From positions 1 through 64,000 of the forward strand of contig NZ_MWSM01000018.1 of the NCBI RefSeq assembly GCF_002087075.1: DNA of 64,000 nt, read 5' to 3'. The notes under the pieces were generated by a model, which saw only the letters and a program-made list of their open reading frames with translations, was not told where the DNA came from and did no database searches. Both the position numbers and the translations under genes were made by a program. Of the stretch, positions 38,037 to 48,405 are shown in pieces (the stretch's first letter is position 1; the number at the start of each line of letters is the position of its first letter). Source of the DNA: Streptococcus pseudopneumoniae ATCC BAA-960 = CCUG 49455 (GTDB lineage Bacteria > Bacillota > Bacilli > Lactobacillales > Streptococcaceae).

Positions 38037-38565
38037 TTATTTTCTCCCAGTCTTCTCTCAAAATACCATATTTAATACTATCAAAATATTTACCTTGATA
38101 ATAACGAACTTTTGGAATATGAGCTTCTTTTTTCATTCTTAATTTTTCAGCAAGTTTCATCATACCAAGATTTCCTGACCAAGTTGTCAAACCCAGATGC
38201 TCCAACTCCAAGTAATCCTGAAACGTCCTATCTATCCACTGCAACATAGCAACTTTCCCAATACCAGTGTTCCAGAATTTTTTATCATAAATACCAATTC
38301 CCAATTCCATCCATCTTGTTTCTTTACATACCCAATAACGCGAAACAGTCCCAACTAGTTTATCATCAACAAAAATACCAAGGCGATTTGAGTGGCTTAA
38401 AATGGATTCTGATTTTTGTAGTTCGAATTCTTTAAAATTTGAAAAATACTGATAATCATCATAATAGGGAGCATCATACTGTTTCCAAACTGGATTAAGC
38501 TGTGAATAAGCCATTTCCCATAAAGACATCAAATCTTCTTTCTTTAACTTTCTTAAATAAATCAT
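38002..38565 (-). CDS. GNAT family acetyltransferase (RimJ/RimL-like)
   Basis: 187-residue protein of the Acetyltransf_3 group: MIYLRKLKKEDLMSLWEMAY, GIFVDDKLVGTVSRYW, ELGIGIYDKKFWNTGIGKVA (acetyl-CoA loop N-T-G-I-G-K) and LGLTTWSGNLGMMKLAEKL. It is 9 bp downstream of uvrB and overlaps the next acetyltransferase, so all three may share a transcript. The substrate is unknown. Confidence 0.87.
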   Translation of the reverse strand: MIYLRKLKKEDLMSLWEMAYSQLNPVWKQYDAPYYDDYQYFSNFKEFELQKSESILSHSNRLGIFVDDKLVGTVSRYWVCKETRWMELGIGIYDKKFWNTGIGKVAMLQWIDRTFQDYLELEHLGLTTWSGNLGMMKLAEKLRMKKEAHIPKVRYYQGKYFDSIKYGILREDWEKINDGYYQINGNS

Positions 38566-38574
38566 ACTATTCCC

Positions 38575-40563
38575 CTAATCCAAGGCCTTGACTTCCAGCA
38601 TCATATCACGAATCTGAGCTGCTAGTTCAAAGTCAAGCACTTCAACGGCTTCTTGCATTTGTTTTTCGAGTTTCTTAACAAGTTCTTTGCGCTCTTGTTT
38701 GTTAAGACTATTGATATCAACTTCCTTGTCTTCTTCTTTTGCAACAGTCTTGGTTACGGCAATCAAGTCACGGATTTCTTTCTTAATGGTTTGTGGCACA
38801 ATACCATGCTCCTCATTATAAGCCATCTGGATTTTGCGACGACGGGCAGTTTCATCGATGGCACGTTGCATAGACTGGGTCACAGTGTCCGCATACATGA
38901 TGACATGGCCTTCACTGTTACGGGCAGCACGTCCAATAGTCTGGATGAGGCCACGTTCGTTACGAAGGAAACCTTCCTTGTCAGCATCGAGAATAGCTAC
39001 GAGACTCACTTCAGGAACATCAATCCCTTCACGTAGGAGGTTGATTCCAACCAAGACGTCAAAGACACCCAAGCGCAGGTCACGGATGATCTCCGTCCGT
39101 TCCAAAGTCTTGATATCCGAGTGCATGTACTTGACCTTGATGCCCATTTCCTTGAAGTAGTCAGTCAAGTCTTCTGCCATTTTCTTAGTCAAAGTTGTGA
39201 TAAAGGTTCGTTCGTTCTTTTCAACACGGGCATTGATTTCACCCAAAAGGTCATCAATCTGTCCCATAGTCGGACGGACTTCCACCTCAGGATCCAAGAG
39301 TCCCGTTGGACGAATGATTTGCTCAATTACTGTCTCGGTCTGTTCATTTTCATAGTCGCCCGGTGTCGCTGAAACGTAAACAATCTGATGGACATGGCTT
39401 TCAAACTCTTCACGACGGAGAGGACGATTATCCAGAGCAGACGGCAAACGAAAACCATAATTTACTAGCATTTCTTTACGCGAACGGTCTCCATTGTACA
39501 TGCCCTTGATTTGTCCCATGGTCATGTGGCTCTCATCAATCATGATCAAGAAATCATCTGGGAAGAAATCGAGAAGGGTATAAGGAGGCTCACCCTCACT
39601 CCGTCCATCCATGTGACGTGAATAGTTCTCAACCCCGTTGGTATAGCCCATCTCACGCAACATTTCGATATCATACTCTGTCCGCTGTTTCAAACGTTGG
39701 GCTTCAAGTAGTTTGCCTTCCTTTTCAAAGACAGCTAGTTGCTCTTCTAATTCGCCCTGAATTTTAGCAATGGCAACTTCCATGTGGTCGTCATTGGTCA
39801 CAAAGTGTGTCGCTGGAAAAATCGCCAAATGATCCACTTCTCCTAAGACCTGTCCTGTCAGAGCCTCAACCTCACGAATACGGTCAATTTCGTCTCCAAA
39901 AAATTCTACTCGAAAAGCGTGCTCATCACGAGAGGCTGGGAAAATCTCTACCACATCCCCACGCACACGAAATCTTCCCCGTTGGAAATCAATATCGTTT
40001 CGCTCAAACTGGATGTCAACTAAGTCATTCAAGAGTTTATCACGAGAAATCTCTAGACCAGGACGGAGACTAACGACACTGTCAGCGTATTCCTTGGGCG
40101 AACCCAAACCATAGATACAAGAGACTGAGGCCACGACAATAACATCATTACGCTCCAAAAGGGCCGAAGTAGCGGAGTGGCGAAGCTTGTCAATCTCGTC
40201 ATTGACAGAACTATCCTTCTCAATATAGGTATCGCTAGAAGGGACATAGGCCTCTGGCTGGTAATAATCATAGTAGGATACGAAGTACTCAACTGCATTT
40301 TCAGGGAAAAATTCTTTAAACTCCCCATAGAGCTGTCCTGCCAGAGTTTTATTGTGGGCAATGACCAGAGTTGGTTTATTGACTTTGGAAATGACCTGAC
40401 TCATGGTATAGGTCTTCCCTGTTCCGGTCGCCCCCATCAGAATCTGAGCTTTTTCTCCACCCTCGATATTATCAACCAACTGCTCGATAGCTTGGGGTTG
40501 ATCTCCTGATGGTTGATATTTTGATACTAGTTTAAATTGATTATCTGTAATGCGGTTAATCAT
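38575..40563 (-). CDS. uvrB: UvrABC excinuclease subunit B
   Basis: 662-residue helicase-like subunit that verifies damage during nucleotide excision repair. Walker A is [11 protein letters not shown] (about residues 42-52). The damage-probing beta-hairpin lies in [19 protein letters not shown], the DEAD-type box is MIDESH, and motif VI lies in [15 protein letters not shown]. The C-terminal UVR domain ([20 protein letters not shown]) binds UvrC. Full length. Confidence 0.97.
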   Translation of the reverse strand: MINRITDNQFKLVSKYQPSGDQPQAIEQLVDNIEGGEKAQILMGATGTGKTYTMSQVISKVNKPTLVIAHNKTLAGQLYGEFKEFFPENAVEYFVSYYDYYQPEAYVPSSDTYIEKDSSVNDEIDKLRHSATSALLERNDVIVVASVSCIYGLGSPKEYADSVVSLRPGLEISRDKLLNDLVDIQFERNDIDFQRGRFRVRGDVVEIFPASRDEHAFRVEFFGDEIDRIREVEALTGQVLGEVDHLAIFPATHFVTNDDHMEVAIAKIQGELEEQLAVFEKEGKLLEAQRLKQRTEYDIEMLREMGYTNGVENYSRHMDGRSEGEPPYTLLDFFPDDFLIMIDESHMTMGQIKGMYNGDRSRKEMLVNYGFRLPSALDNRPLRREEFESHVHQIVYVSATPGDYENEQTETVIEQIIRPTGLLDPEVEVRPTMGQIDDLLGEINARVEKNERTFITTLTKKMAEDLTDYFKEMGIKVKYMHSDIKTLERTEIIRDLRLGVFDVLVGINLLREGIDVPEVSLVAILDADKEGFLRNERGLIQTIGRAARNSEGHVIMYADTVTQSMQRAIDETARRRKIQMAYNEEHGIVPQTIKKEIRDLIAVTKTVAKEEDKEVDINSLNKQERKELVKKLEKQMQEAVEVLDFELAAQIRDMMLEVKALD

Positions 40564-40623
40564 AAAAATCCTCTCTCCATGTGCTATTCCTATTTTAGCA
40601 TACTTGTAGCATTTTCACGAAGA

Positions 40624-40652
40624 AAAGGACGGACCGAAGTCACATCCTTTCA
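40624..40652 (-). terminator. Terminator overlapping the end of the CPBP protease gene
   Basis: AAAGGA-x-G-x-GAC-TTCG-GTC-x-G-x-TCCTTT on the minus strand followed by TTCTTC. The stop codon of the gene lies inside the 5' arm. Confidence 0.55.
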
Positions 40653-41593
40653 TTTTCTTTCTTTAATTGATAAGCGAGATAAAGAATCAGCAGAAACAAA
40701 ATAATACTGGACACGATGGAACCCTCAATACCAAAAGAACCACCTGATAGCCAATCTTGATTGCCTTGTGGTAAAAAGGTCATCAAAGACGTTCCTGACT
40801 GCTGACCACTAACTAAAATCCCAAATAAATTACCCTGAGCAAAATTCCAGGCGCCATGAATACCTGCAACACCCCAAACAGTATCGGTTTTGAGAAGGTA
40901 AAGAGCCATTGCAGCTCCGAATAAAAAGAGATTCACTAAAGATAGAGGGGTGAGACCAGAATTTCCCACATGAAGCAGGGTAAAAAATATGCTAGATATG
41001 ACAACAGCAAGTTTTAGATTGGTTCTTGAGGCCAATTGAGGAAGGAGCCAAGCACGGGCCACCACTTCTTCTGCTGTCCCCTGTAAAATCCAAAATGGGA
41101 TAGTAAAGACAACAAAGGTAAGCGAATAAGGATTCAAATGAATAGACTCAAAACGATATTGCCCCAAGGCTACTAAACCTAACAAAGTAAGAAGAAAAAG
41201 TGCCAAACCTAGACCAAATCCTTTAAGGAGATTGCTGAGGAAATTCTCTCTATAAAATCCCAAAGTTCGAATAGGTCTTTTCTCAACTTTTCTAGTCCAT
41301 CTAAACACAGTATTGAGAATGAAACCAAAGGCCAGTAAATCTAAAATTAAATGAAAGTCACCTGTTTTATCCGTCAAGCTCTGATGCAAGGTCTGCAAAT
41401 AGGTTGCAAGATTTTGACCAACCTCTCCAAAATTTCTAGCAAGTCCGATGAGAGCTAACAAACTAATACCATACAGAGTATAAGCCACAAACTCTCCTAT
41501 GAAGACAAAAGCAAAGGCTAACAAGGGGCTTGTGTAAATGTTTAAACTCATTTTTGAAGCTTGGAAGTCTTTAAATATTCTTTTGTTCTTCAT
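40640..41593 (-). CDS. CPBP (CAAX-type) intramembrane metalloprotease
   Basis: 317-residue membrane protein with about eight helices. The ABI/CPBP catalytic signature is present: EEVVARAWLLPQL (Glu-Glu-x3-Arg), then FFTLLHVGN (second motif His) and GIHGAWNFAQGN (third motif His/Asn). These enzymes process membrane peptides and in streptococci often accompany bacteriocin immunity or peptide signalling. No such partner is adjacent here. It is divergent from the glutamine transporter. Confidence 0.88.
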   Translation of the reverse strand: MKNKRIFKDFQASKMSLNIYTSPLLAFAFVFIGEFVAYTLYGISLLALIGLARNFGEVGQNLATYLQTLHQSLTDKTGDFHLILDLLAFGFILNTVFRWTRKVEKRPIRTLGFYRENFLSNLLKGFGLGLALFLLTLLGLVALGQYRFESIHLNPYSLTFVVFTIPFWILQGTAEEVVARAWLLPQLASRTNLKLAVVISSIFFTLLHVGNSGLTPLSLVNLFLFGAAMALYLLKTDTVWGVAGIHGAWNFAQGNLFGILVSGQQSGTSLMTFLPQGNQDWLSGGSFGIEGSIVSSIILFLLILYLAYQLKKENERM

Positions 41594-41768
41594 ATCCCTA
41601 TCCTCTTTTCTTCTATATATACTATTATTATAGCACTTTTTAATAGCAATTCAAGAAAGAAAGAAAAGAAAAAAACAATGTTACATTTTCTGACACAGGA
41701 ATATAAAAATTTGCCTTTTTTTACTTTTTCTGATATAATGGGAAAATATTCGGAAAAGGAGACTAAAA

Positions 41769-43934
41769 ATGAAGAAAAAATTTCTAGCATTTTTGCTAAT
41801 TTTATTCCCAATTTTCTCATTAGGTATTGCAAAAGCTGAGACGATTAAGATTGTGTCTGATACTGCCTATGCGCCTTTTGAGTTTAAAGATTCAGATCAA
41901 ACTTATAAAGGAATTGATGTTGACATTATTAACAAAGTCGCTGAGATTAAAGGATGGAACATTCAGATGTCCTATCCTGGATTTGACGCAGCGGTCAATG
42001 CGGTTCAAGCTGGTCAAGCTGACGCTATCATGGCAGGGATGACAAAGACAAAAGAACGTGAAAAAGTTTTCACCATGTCTGATACTTACTATGATACAAA
42101 AGTTGTCATTGCAACTACTAAGTCACACAAGATTAGTAAATATGACCAATTAAAAGGAAAAACTGTTGGTGTTAAAAACGGAACAGCCGCTCAACGTTTC
42201 CTTGAAAGTATCAAGGATAAATACGGTTTTACTATTAAAACATTTGACACTGGTGATTTGATGAACAACAGCTTGACTGCTGGTGCCATCGATGCCATGA
42301 TGGATGACAAACCTGTTATCGAGTATGCCATTAACCAAGGTCAAGACCTTCATATTGAAATGGATGGGGAAGCTGTAGGAAGTTTTGCTTTCGGTGTTAA
42401 AAAAGGAAGCAAATACGAACACCTGGTTACTGAATTTAACCAAGCCTTAGCTGAAATGAAAAAAGATGGTAGTCTTGATAAAATCATCAAGAAATGGACT
42501 GCTTCATCATCTTCAGCAGTGCCAACTACAACTACTCTTGCAGGCTTCAAAGCCATTCCTGTTAAAGCTAAATACATCATTGCCAGCGATTCTTCTTTTG
42601 CACCTTTTGTTTTCCAAAATTCAAGCAACCAATACACTGGTATTGATATGGAATTGATTAAGGCAATCGCTAAAGATCAAGGTTTTGAAATTGAAATCAC
42701 CAACCCTGGTTTTGATGCCGCTATCAGTGCTGTTCAAGCTGGACAAGCTGATGGTATCATTGCTGGTATGTCTGTCACAGATGCTCGTAAGGCAACTTTT
42801 GACTTCTCAGAATCATACTACACTGCCAATACCATTCTTGGTGTCAAAGAATCAAGCAATATTGCTTCTTATGAAGATCTAAAAGGAAAGACAGTTGGTG
42901 TTAAAAACGGAACTGCTTCTCAAACCTTCCTAACAGAAAATCAAAGCAAATACGGCTACAAAATCAAAACCTTCGCTGATGGTTCGTCAATGTATGACAG
43001 TTTAAACACTGGTGCCATTGATGCCGTTATGGATGATGAGCCTGTTCTCAAATATTCTATCAGCCAAGGGCAAAAATTGAAAACACCAATCGCTGGAACT
43101 CCAATCGGTGAAACAGCCTTTGCTGTTAAAAAAGGAGCAAATCCAGAATTGATTGAGATGTTCAACAACGGACTTGCAAACCTTAAAGCAAACGGAGAAT
43201 TCCAAAAGATTCTTGATAAATACCTAGCTAGCGAATCTTCAACTGCTTCAACAAGCACTGTTGATGAGACAACTATCTGGGGCTTGCTTCAAAACAACTA
43301 CAAACAACTCCTTAGCGGGCTTGGTATCACTCTTGCTCTAGCTCTTATCTCATTTGCTATTGCCATTGTTATCGGGATTATCTTTGGTATGTTTAGTGTC
43401 AGCCCATACAAATCTCTTCGTGTGATCTCTGAGATTTTCGTTGACGTTATCCGTGGTATTCCTTTGATGATTCTTGCAGCCTTCATCTTCTGGGGAATTC
43501 CAAACTTCATCGAGTCTATCACAGGTCTACAAAGTCCAATTAACGACTTTGTAGCTGGTACCATTGCCCTCTCACTCAATGCAGCCGCCTATATCGCTGA
43601 GATCGTTCGTGGTGGTATTCAGGCCGTTCCGGTTGGTCAAATGGAAGCCAGCCGAAGCTTGGGGATCTCTTATGGAAAAACCATGCGTAAGATTATCTTG
43701 CCACAAGCAACTAAATTGATGTTGCCAAACTTTGTTAACCAATTCGTTATCGCTCTTAAAGATACAACTATCGTATCTGCTATCGGTTTGGTTGAACTCT
43801 TCCAAACTGGTAAGATTATCATTGCCCGTAACTACCAAAGTTTCAAGATGTATGCAATCCTTGCTATCTTCTATCTTGTAATTATCACGCTTTTGACTAA
43901 ACTAGCGAAACGCTTAGAAAAGAGGATTCGTTAA
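41769..43934 (+). CDS. Amino-acid ABC transporter: double substrate-binding domain fused to permease (glutamine type)
   Basis: 721-residue fusion. A signal peptide ([19 protein letters not shown]...AKA) is followed by two tandem periplasmic-binding domains of SBP_bac_3 type (about 24-245 and 265-490). They repeat the pattern GIDVDII...[17 protein letters not shown] and GIDMELI...[18 protein letters not shown] MetI-type permease domain (about 500-721) with the EAA loop [15 protein letters not shown] completes the protein. The architecture is that of streptococcal GlnHP-type transporters for glutamine/glutamate. The GGAG ribosome site sits 8 nt upstream, and the ATPase gene follows with a 1-nt overlap. 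Confidence 0.92.
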   Translation: MKKKFLAFLLILFPIFSLGIAKAETIKIVSDTAYAPFEFKDSDQTYKGIDVDIINKVAEIKGWNIQMSYPGFDAAVNAVQAGQADAIMAGMTKTKEREKVFTMSDTYYDTKVVIATTKSHKISKYDQLKGKTVGVKNGTAAQRFLESIKDKYGFTIKTFDTGDLMNNSLTAGAIDAMMDDKPVIEYAINQGQDLHIEMDGEAVGSFAFGVKKGSKYEHLVTEFNQALAEMKKDGSLDKIIKKWTASSSSAVPTTTTLAGFKAIPVKAKYIIASDSSFAPFVFQNSSNQYTGIDMELIKAIAKDQGFEIEITNPGFDAAISAVQAGQADGIIAGMSVTDARKATFDFSESYYTANTILGVKESSNIASYEDLKGKTVGVKNGTASQTFLTENQSKYGYKIKTFADGSSMYDSLNTGAIDAVMDDEPVLKYSISQGQKLKTPIAGTPIGETAFAVKKGANPELIEMFNNGLANLKANGEFQKILDKYLASESSTASTSTVDETTIWGLLQNNYKQLLSGLGITLALALISFAIAIVIGIIFGMFSVSPYKSLRVISEIFVDVIRGIPLMILAAFIFWGIPNFIESITGLQSPINDFVAGTIALSLNAAAYIAEIVRGGIQAVPVGQMEASRSLGISYGKTMRKIILPQATKLMLPNFVNQFVIALKDTTIVSAIGLVELFQTGKIIIARNYQSFKMYAILAIFYLVIITLLTKLAKRLEKRIR

Positions 43935-44674
43935 TGGCAAAATTAAAAATTGATGTAAATGATTTACACAAAAGCTACGGAAAAAATGAAGTTTTAAAAG
44001 GAATTACGACCAAGTTCTATGAAGGAGATGTTGTTTGTATCATCGGTCCTTCGGGTTCTGGTAAGTCAACTTTCCTTCGTAGCCTAAATCTTTTGGAAGA
44101 AGTTACTAGCGGTCACATCACTGTGAACGGTTATGACTTAACTGAAAAAACAACCAACGTTGACCACGTCCGTGAAAATATCGGAATGGTGTTCCAACAC
44201 TTCAATCTCTTCCCACACATGTCTGTTTTGGACAACATCACCTTTGCTCCTATTGAGCACAAGTTGATGACCAAGGAAGAAGCTGAAAAATTGGGAATGG
44301 AGTTGCTTGAAAAGGTTGGTCTAGCAGATAAGGCTAAGGCCTGTCCAGATAGCCTATCAGGTGGTCAAAAACAACGTGTGGCCATCGCTCGTGGTCTAGC
44401 AATGAATCCAGACATCATGCTCTTTGATGAACCAACTTCTGCCCTTGACCCTGAAATGGTCGGAGACGTACTAAACGTTATGAAGGAATTGGCTGAGCAA
44501 GGTATGACCATGATTATCGTAACCCATGAGATGGGATTCGCTCGTCAGGTTGCCAACCGCGTTATCTTTACTGCGGACGGTGAATTCCTAGAAGACGGAA
44601 CACCTGATCAAATCTTTGATACCCCACAACACCCACGTCTGAAAGATTTCTTGGACAAGGTCTTAAACGTCTAA
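43934..44674 (+). CDS. glnQ: Amino-acid ABC transporter ATP-binding protein (GlnQ)
   Basis: 246-residue ABC ATPase energising the upstream binding-protein/permease fusion. Walker A is GPSGSGKST, the Q-loop is in [12 protein letters not shown], the signature is [16 protein letters not shown], Walker B is [13 protein letters not shown] and the H-loop is VTHEMGF. The start codon overlaps the permease stop (TAATG), indicating coupled translation. Confidence 0.96.
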   Translation: MAKLKIDVNDLHKSYGKNEVLKGITTKFYEGDVVCIIGPSGSGKSTFLRSLNLLEEVTSGHITVNGYDLTEKTTNVDHVRENIGMVFQHFNLFPHMSVLDNITFAPIEHKLMTKEEAEKLGMELLEKVGLADKAKACPDSLSGGQKQRVAIARGLAMNPDIMLFDEPTSALDPEMVGDVLNVMKELAEQGMTMIIVTHEMGFARQVANRVIFTADGEFLEDGTPDQIFDTPQHPRLKDFLDKVLNV

Positions 44675-44678
44675 ACGC

Positions 44679-44709
44679 AAACTGTAAGGATTTCCTTGCA
44701 GTTTTTTTC
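44679..44709 (+). terminator. Terminator of the glutamine transporter operon
   Basis: AACTGTAAGG-ATTT-CCTTGCAGTT (one wobble pair) followed by TTTTT. Confidence 0.85.
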
Positions 44710-44824
44710 TACCTCGTATTGGATTTTTTGATTTTTCGGAAAATTATGTTAGAATTAAGTTTATGAAATGAGGTTTCCTCATACCTAGCAAGACTAGGAA
44801 TAAAAATAGAAATTAGGTAGCTAG

Positions 44825-46315
44825 ATGTCATCTAAGGTTATTGTTACAATTTTCGGTGCGAGTGGAGACCTGGCTAAACGCAAGCTCTACCCTTCCCTAT
44901 TTAGACTATATAAATCCGGCAATCTTTCCAAACATTTTGCCGTCATTGGAACTGCCCGTCGTCCTTGGAGCAAGGAATATTTTGAATCTGTTGTAGTCGA
45001 ATCGATCCTTGATTTGGCAGATAGTACCGAACAGGCTCAAGAGTTCGCTAGCCACTTCTACTATCAAAGTCATGATGTCAATGATACGGAGCACTACATT
45101 GCTTTGCGTCAATTGCAGACTGAGCTAAATGACAAGTACCAAGCTGAACACAACAAGCTCTTCTTCTTGTCTATGGCGCCTCAGTTCTTTGGAACTATTG
45201 CCAAACACCTCAAGTCTGAAAACATTGTTGACGGTAAAGGTTTTGAACGTTTAATCGTTGAAAAACCATTTGGTACAGATTACGCAAGCGCAAGCAAGTT
45301 GAATGACGAGCTCCTAGCAACATTTGACGAAGAACAAATTTTCCGTATCGACCATTATCTTGGGAAGGAAATGATTCAAAGTATCTTTGCAGTTCGCTTT
45401 GCAAACTTGATTTTTGAAAACGTTTGGAACAAGGACTTTATCGATAATGTTCAAATTACCTTTGCGGAGCGCTTGGGTGTAGAAGAACGTGGTGGCTACT
45501 ATGACCAATCTGGTGCCCTCCGTGACATGGTACAAAACCATACACTACAACTTCTTTCTCTCCTTGCTATGGACAAGCCAGCCAGCTTCACAAAAGACGA
45601 GATTCGTGCCGAAAAGATTAAGGTCTTTAAAAACCTCTATCATCCAACGGATGAAGAGCTTAAAGAACACTTTATCCGTGGTCAATACCGTTCAGGTAAG
45701 ATTGATGGCATGAAATATATCTCTTATCGTAGCGAGCCAAATGTGAATCCAGAATCCACAACTGAAACCTTTGCATCTGGTGCTTTCTTTGTAGACAGCG
45801 ATCGATTCCGTGGTGTTCCTTTCTTTTTCCGTACAGGTAAACGACTAACTGAAAAAGGAACTCATGTCAACATCGTCTTTAAACAAATGGACTCTATCTT
45901 TGGAGAACCACTTGCTCCAAACATTTTGACCATCTATATCCAACCAACAGAAGGCTTCTCTCTCAGTCTAAATGGGAAGCAAGTAGGAGAAGAATTCAAC
46001 TTGGCTCCTAACTCACTTGATTACCGTACAGATGCAACAGCAACTGGTGCTTCTCCAGAACCATACGAGAAATTGATTTATGATGTCCTAAATAACAACT
46101 CAACTAACTTTAGCCACTGGGATGAAGTTGGTGCGTCATGGAAATTGATTGACCGTATCGAAGAGCTCTGGGCTGAAAATGGTGCCCCACTTCATGACTA
46201 TAAAGCTGGAAGCATGGGACCTCAAGCCAGCTTTGACTTACTTGAAAAATTTGGTGCTAAATGGACTTGGCAACCAGATATCGCCTATCGTCAAGATGGT
46301 CGTTTAGAATCATAA
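44825..46315 (+). CDS. zwf: Glucose-6-phosphate 1-dehydrogenase
   Basis: 496-residue NADP-dependent enzyme opening the oxidative pentose phosphate pathway. The coenzyme motif is FGASGDLAKRKLYPSL, IVEKPFGTD is the second conserved motif, and the active-site signature is RIDHYLGKE. Length is normal. The ribosome site (AGGTAG, 5 nt upstream) is only moderate. No terminator of its own is seen: the stop codon directly abuts the palindromic end of an IS200-type element. Confidence 0.96.
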   Translation: MSSKVIVTIFGASGDLAKRKLYPSLFRLYKSGNLSKHFAVIGTARRPWSKEYFESVVVESILDLADSTEQAQEFASHFYYQSHDVNDTEHYIALRQLQTELNDKYQAEHNKLFFLSMAPQFFGTIAKHLKSENIVDGKGFERLIVEKPFGTDYASASKLNDELLATFDEEQIFRIDHYLGKEMIQSIFAVRFANLIFENVWNKDFIDNVQITFAERLGVEERGGYYDQSGALRDMVQNHTLQLLSLLAMDKPASFTKDEIRAEKIKVFKNLYHPTDEELKEHFIRGQYRSGKIDGMKYISYRSEPNVNPESTTETFASGAFFVDSDRFRGVPFFFRTGKRLTEKGTHVNIVFKQMDSIFGEPLAPNILTIYIQPTEGFSLSLNGKQVGEEFNLAPNSLDYRTDATATGASPEPYEKLIYDVLNNNSTNFSHWDEVGASWKLIDRIEELWAENGAPLHDYKAGSMGPQASFDLLEKFGAKWTWQPDIAYRQDGRLES

Positions 46316-47030
46316 CCACCCGTCAAACGGGTGGTTTGTCCCAGGGCTATAAGCCCAAATTACCAGCCAGCGCCTAAAGACGCTGGCTTTCACTTTGTTC
46401 AAGCCTCATTGCTCTTGACTCGTCACTTGCCTCTTAAAGAGGCTTTAGTATTACTTACCACTATCCCTAAAGGGATCCTCATATTCTTTTACACTCAATT
46501 TATCTAGTGCTATATCATGCTTTTCCTGTTCTTGGATATATTTCTTAATTGTGGCTTCATTAAGCCCTACTGTACTTACATAATAACCTTCCGCCCAGAA
46601 ATGCCGATTCCCAAACTTGTACTTGAGATTGGCGTGTTTGTCAAACATCATGAGTGCACTTTTTCCTTTTAAATAACCCATGAAACTCGAAACACTTATC
46701 CTTGGTGGAATACTTACTAACATGTGTACATGGTCTGGCATTAAGTGACCCTCGATAATTTCAACTCCTTTATAACTACACAAGCGATGAAATATTTCGC
46801 CTAAACTACTTCGATATTGATTATAGATAACTTTTCGTCTATACTTAGGGGTGAACACAATGTGATACTTACAATGCCACTTTGTGTGCGATAAACTATG
46901 AGCCTTTTGTGCCATATTTTTCTCCTTTCGCTTTACAATTAGCTTGAACACCTTTATTGTATCGCGTTCGGAGTTTTTTTGGTATAACCTTCGACGCGCA
47001 CCCGCATAGCGGGTGGTTTTTTTGTCTCGC
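46314..47030. mobile_element. IS200/IS605-family insertion element with hairpin ends
   Basis: A single-gene HUH transposon. The left side has a run of hairpins: AACCACCCG-TCAAA-CGGGTGGTT (46314-46336), GGGCT/AGCCC, AGCCAGCG.../CGCTGGCT and GCCTCTT/AAGAGGC. The right side has ACCCGC-ATA-GCGGGT followed by GGTTTTTTTG (near 47000-47022). Subterminal imperfect palindromes are what TnpA recognises in this family. Exact tips cannot be set without an empty-site comparison. Confidence 0.7.
46451..46915 (-). CDS. tnpA: IS200/IS605 family transposase TnpA
   Basis: 154-residue Y1-HUH single-strand transposase. The start is the ATG at 46915 (MAQKAHSLSHTKWHCKYHIV) behind AAAGGAGAAAAAT; the frame continues upstream through the element end without a start signal. 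The HUH metal motif is HVH in GHLMPDHVHMLVSIPP. The nucleophilic tyrosine lies in the helix ATIKKYIQEQEKHD. YHIVFTPKYRRKV and FGNRHFWAEGYYVSTVG are family hallmarks. The protein looks intact. Confidence 0.94.
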   Translation of the reverse strand: MAQKAHSLSHTKWHCKYHIVFTPKYRRKVIYNQYRSSLGEIFHRLCSYKGVEIIEGHLMPDHVHMLVSIPPRISVSSFMGYLKGKSALMMFDKHANLKYKFGNRHFWAEGYYVSTVGLNEATIKKYIQEQEKHDIALDKLSVKEYEDPFRDSGK

Positions 47031-47068
47031 ACCTAACGGAGCGAGACGGACTAATAGTCACATAATAA

Positions 47069-47105
47069 AAAAAATCCTGCAAGTTTATGCCTTGCAGGAT
47101 TTTTG
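47069..47105. terminator. Terminator of ftsY
   Basis: ATCCTGCAAG-TTTATGC-CTTGCAGGAT with T-runs on both sides, immediately downstream of ftsY on the minus strand. It can work in both directions. Confidence 0.85.
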
Positions 47106-47112
47106 TTTCTGG

Positions 47113-48402
47113 TTAGATTAAGCCTTCCAAGAGACCTTTCATAAAGTTTTCTGAGTTAAACTCTCCAATATCATCGATTTTTTCACCAAAACCAATCAAT
47201 TTTACAGGAATATTGAGTTCTTCTCGGATGGCTAGAACAACACCACCTCGAGCAGTTCCGTCAATCTTAGTCAAGACAATTCCAGTTAATGGCGTGATTT
47301 TCGAAAATTCTTTGGCCTGTACAAGAGCGTTTTGACCTGTTGATGCATCAAGAGCCAAGAAGGTTTCATGGGGGGCCTCTGGAACAACACGTTTAATGAT
47401 ACGACCAATCTTTTCCAACTCAGCCATGAGGTTGTCCTTGTTTTGCAAACGACCAGCAGTATCAATCATGAGAATATCGATACCTTCAGCTACGGCACGT
47501 TCCATGCCATCAAAGACCACACTGGCTGGGTCAGCTTTTTCAGGTCCAGTCACCACTGGAACGTCCACACGACGGCCCCATTCAGCAAGCTGGGCTACTG
47601 CCCCTGCACGGAAGGTATCTGCCGCAACCAGCATGACCTTCTTACCTGCTTGTTTGTAGCGGTGGGCTAGTTTCCCAATAGAAGTTGTTTTCCCAACACC
47701 ATTAACACCAACAAAGAGCATGACTGTCAAGCCATCTTGGAAGTGGATGCTTTCATCGTAGTTACCATCCTTTTCATAAAGCTCAACCAATTTCTCAATG
47801 ATGACACGGCGCAGTGCGTCAGGTTTCTTGGCGTTTTCGAGCTTGGCTTCGTAGCGGAGCTCTTCTGTTAAGTTTGAAGCTACCTGGACACCAACGTCAC
47901 TCATGATGAGCAGTTCTTCTAGTTCCTCGAAAAATTCTTCGTCAACAGAGCGGAAGTTAGCAAAGAAGGCGTTCAAGCGGGCACCAAATCCTGTACGAGT
48001 TTTCTTAAGACTGCGGTCATATTTCTCCTGAACAGTTTCTTCTGCTTGAGGCGTTTCTGCTTCAAGCACTTCAGAACTATTTCCTTCTACAGTCTCTAGA
48101 AACTCAGGATTCTCTTCCTCTGTGACTTCTTCTGAGTTTGGCAATTCTTCGACTTCTTCTTGTTGAACTTCTACAGCTAGCTCTGAATCCAGACTTTCTT
48201 CAACTGTCTCTTGATTATCCTCTTCTTGGAGCAGAGTTTCTTCAGAACTTTCAACCTCTGCTTCTTCTTGAGGAACTTCCTGAGCTTCTGTTAAGACAGG
48301 CTCAACATCTTCAGACAAATCAAGATTTTCCAGAGCTTCTTTTACAACTTCTTCGATTTTAGGTTCTTCTTTTTTTCCGAATAGACGGTCAAATAATCCC
48401 AT
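47113..48402 (-). CDS. ftsY: Signal recognition particle receptor FtsY
   Basis: 429-residue SRP receptor GTPase that docks ribosome-nascent chain complexes to the membrane. Residues 1-130 are an unusually acidic A domain rich in Glu/Val. The N domain (about 135-215) is helical. The G domain has GVNGVGKTTSIGKLA, the DTFRAGAVAQL insertion box, DTAGRLQNKDNLM and TKIDGTARGG. Only 3 bp separate it from the upstream Cof gene, so the three genes form one unit, as in pneumococcus. Confidence 0.96.
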   Translation of the reverse strand: MGLFDRLFGKKEEPKIEEVVKEALENLDLSEDVEPVLTEAQEVPQEEAEVESSEETLLQEEDNQETVEESLDSELAVEVQQEEVEELPNSEEVTEEENPEFLETVEGNSSEVLEAETPQAEETVQEKYDRSLKKTRTGFGARLNAFFANFRSVDEEFFEELEELLIMSDVGVQVASNLTEELRYEAKLENAKKPDALRRVIIEKLVELYEKDGNYDESIHFQDGLTVMLFVGVNGVGKTTSIGKLAHRYKQAGKKVMLVAADTFRAGAVAQLAEWGRRVDVPVVTGPEKADPASVVFDGMERAVAEGIDILMIDTAGRLQNKDNLMAELEKIGRIIKRVVPEAPHETFLALDASTGQNALVQAKEFSKITPLTGIVLTKIDGTARGGVVLAIREELNIPVKLIGFGEKIDDIGEFNSENFMKGLLEGLI

Positions 48403-48405
48403 ATC

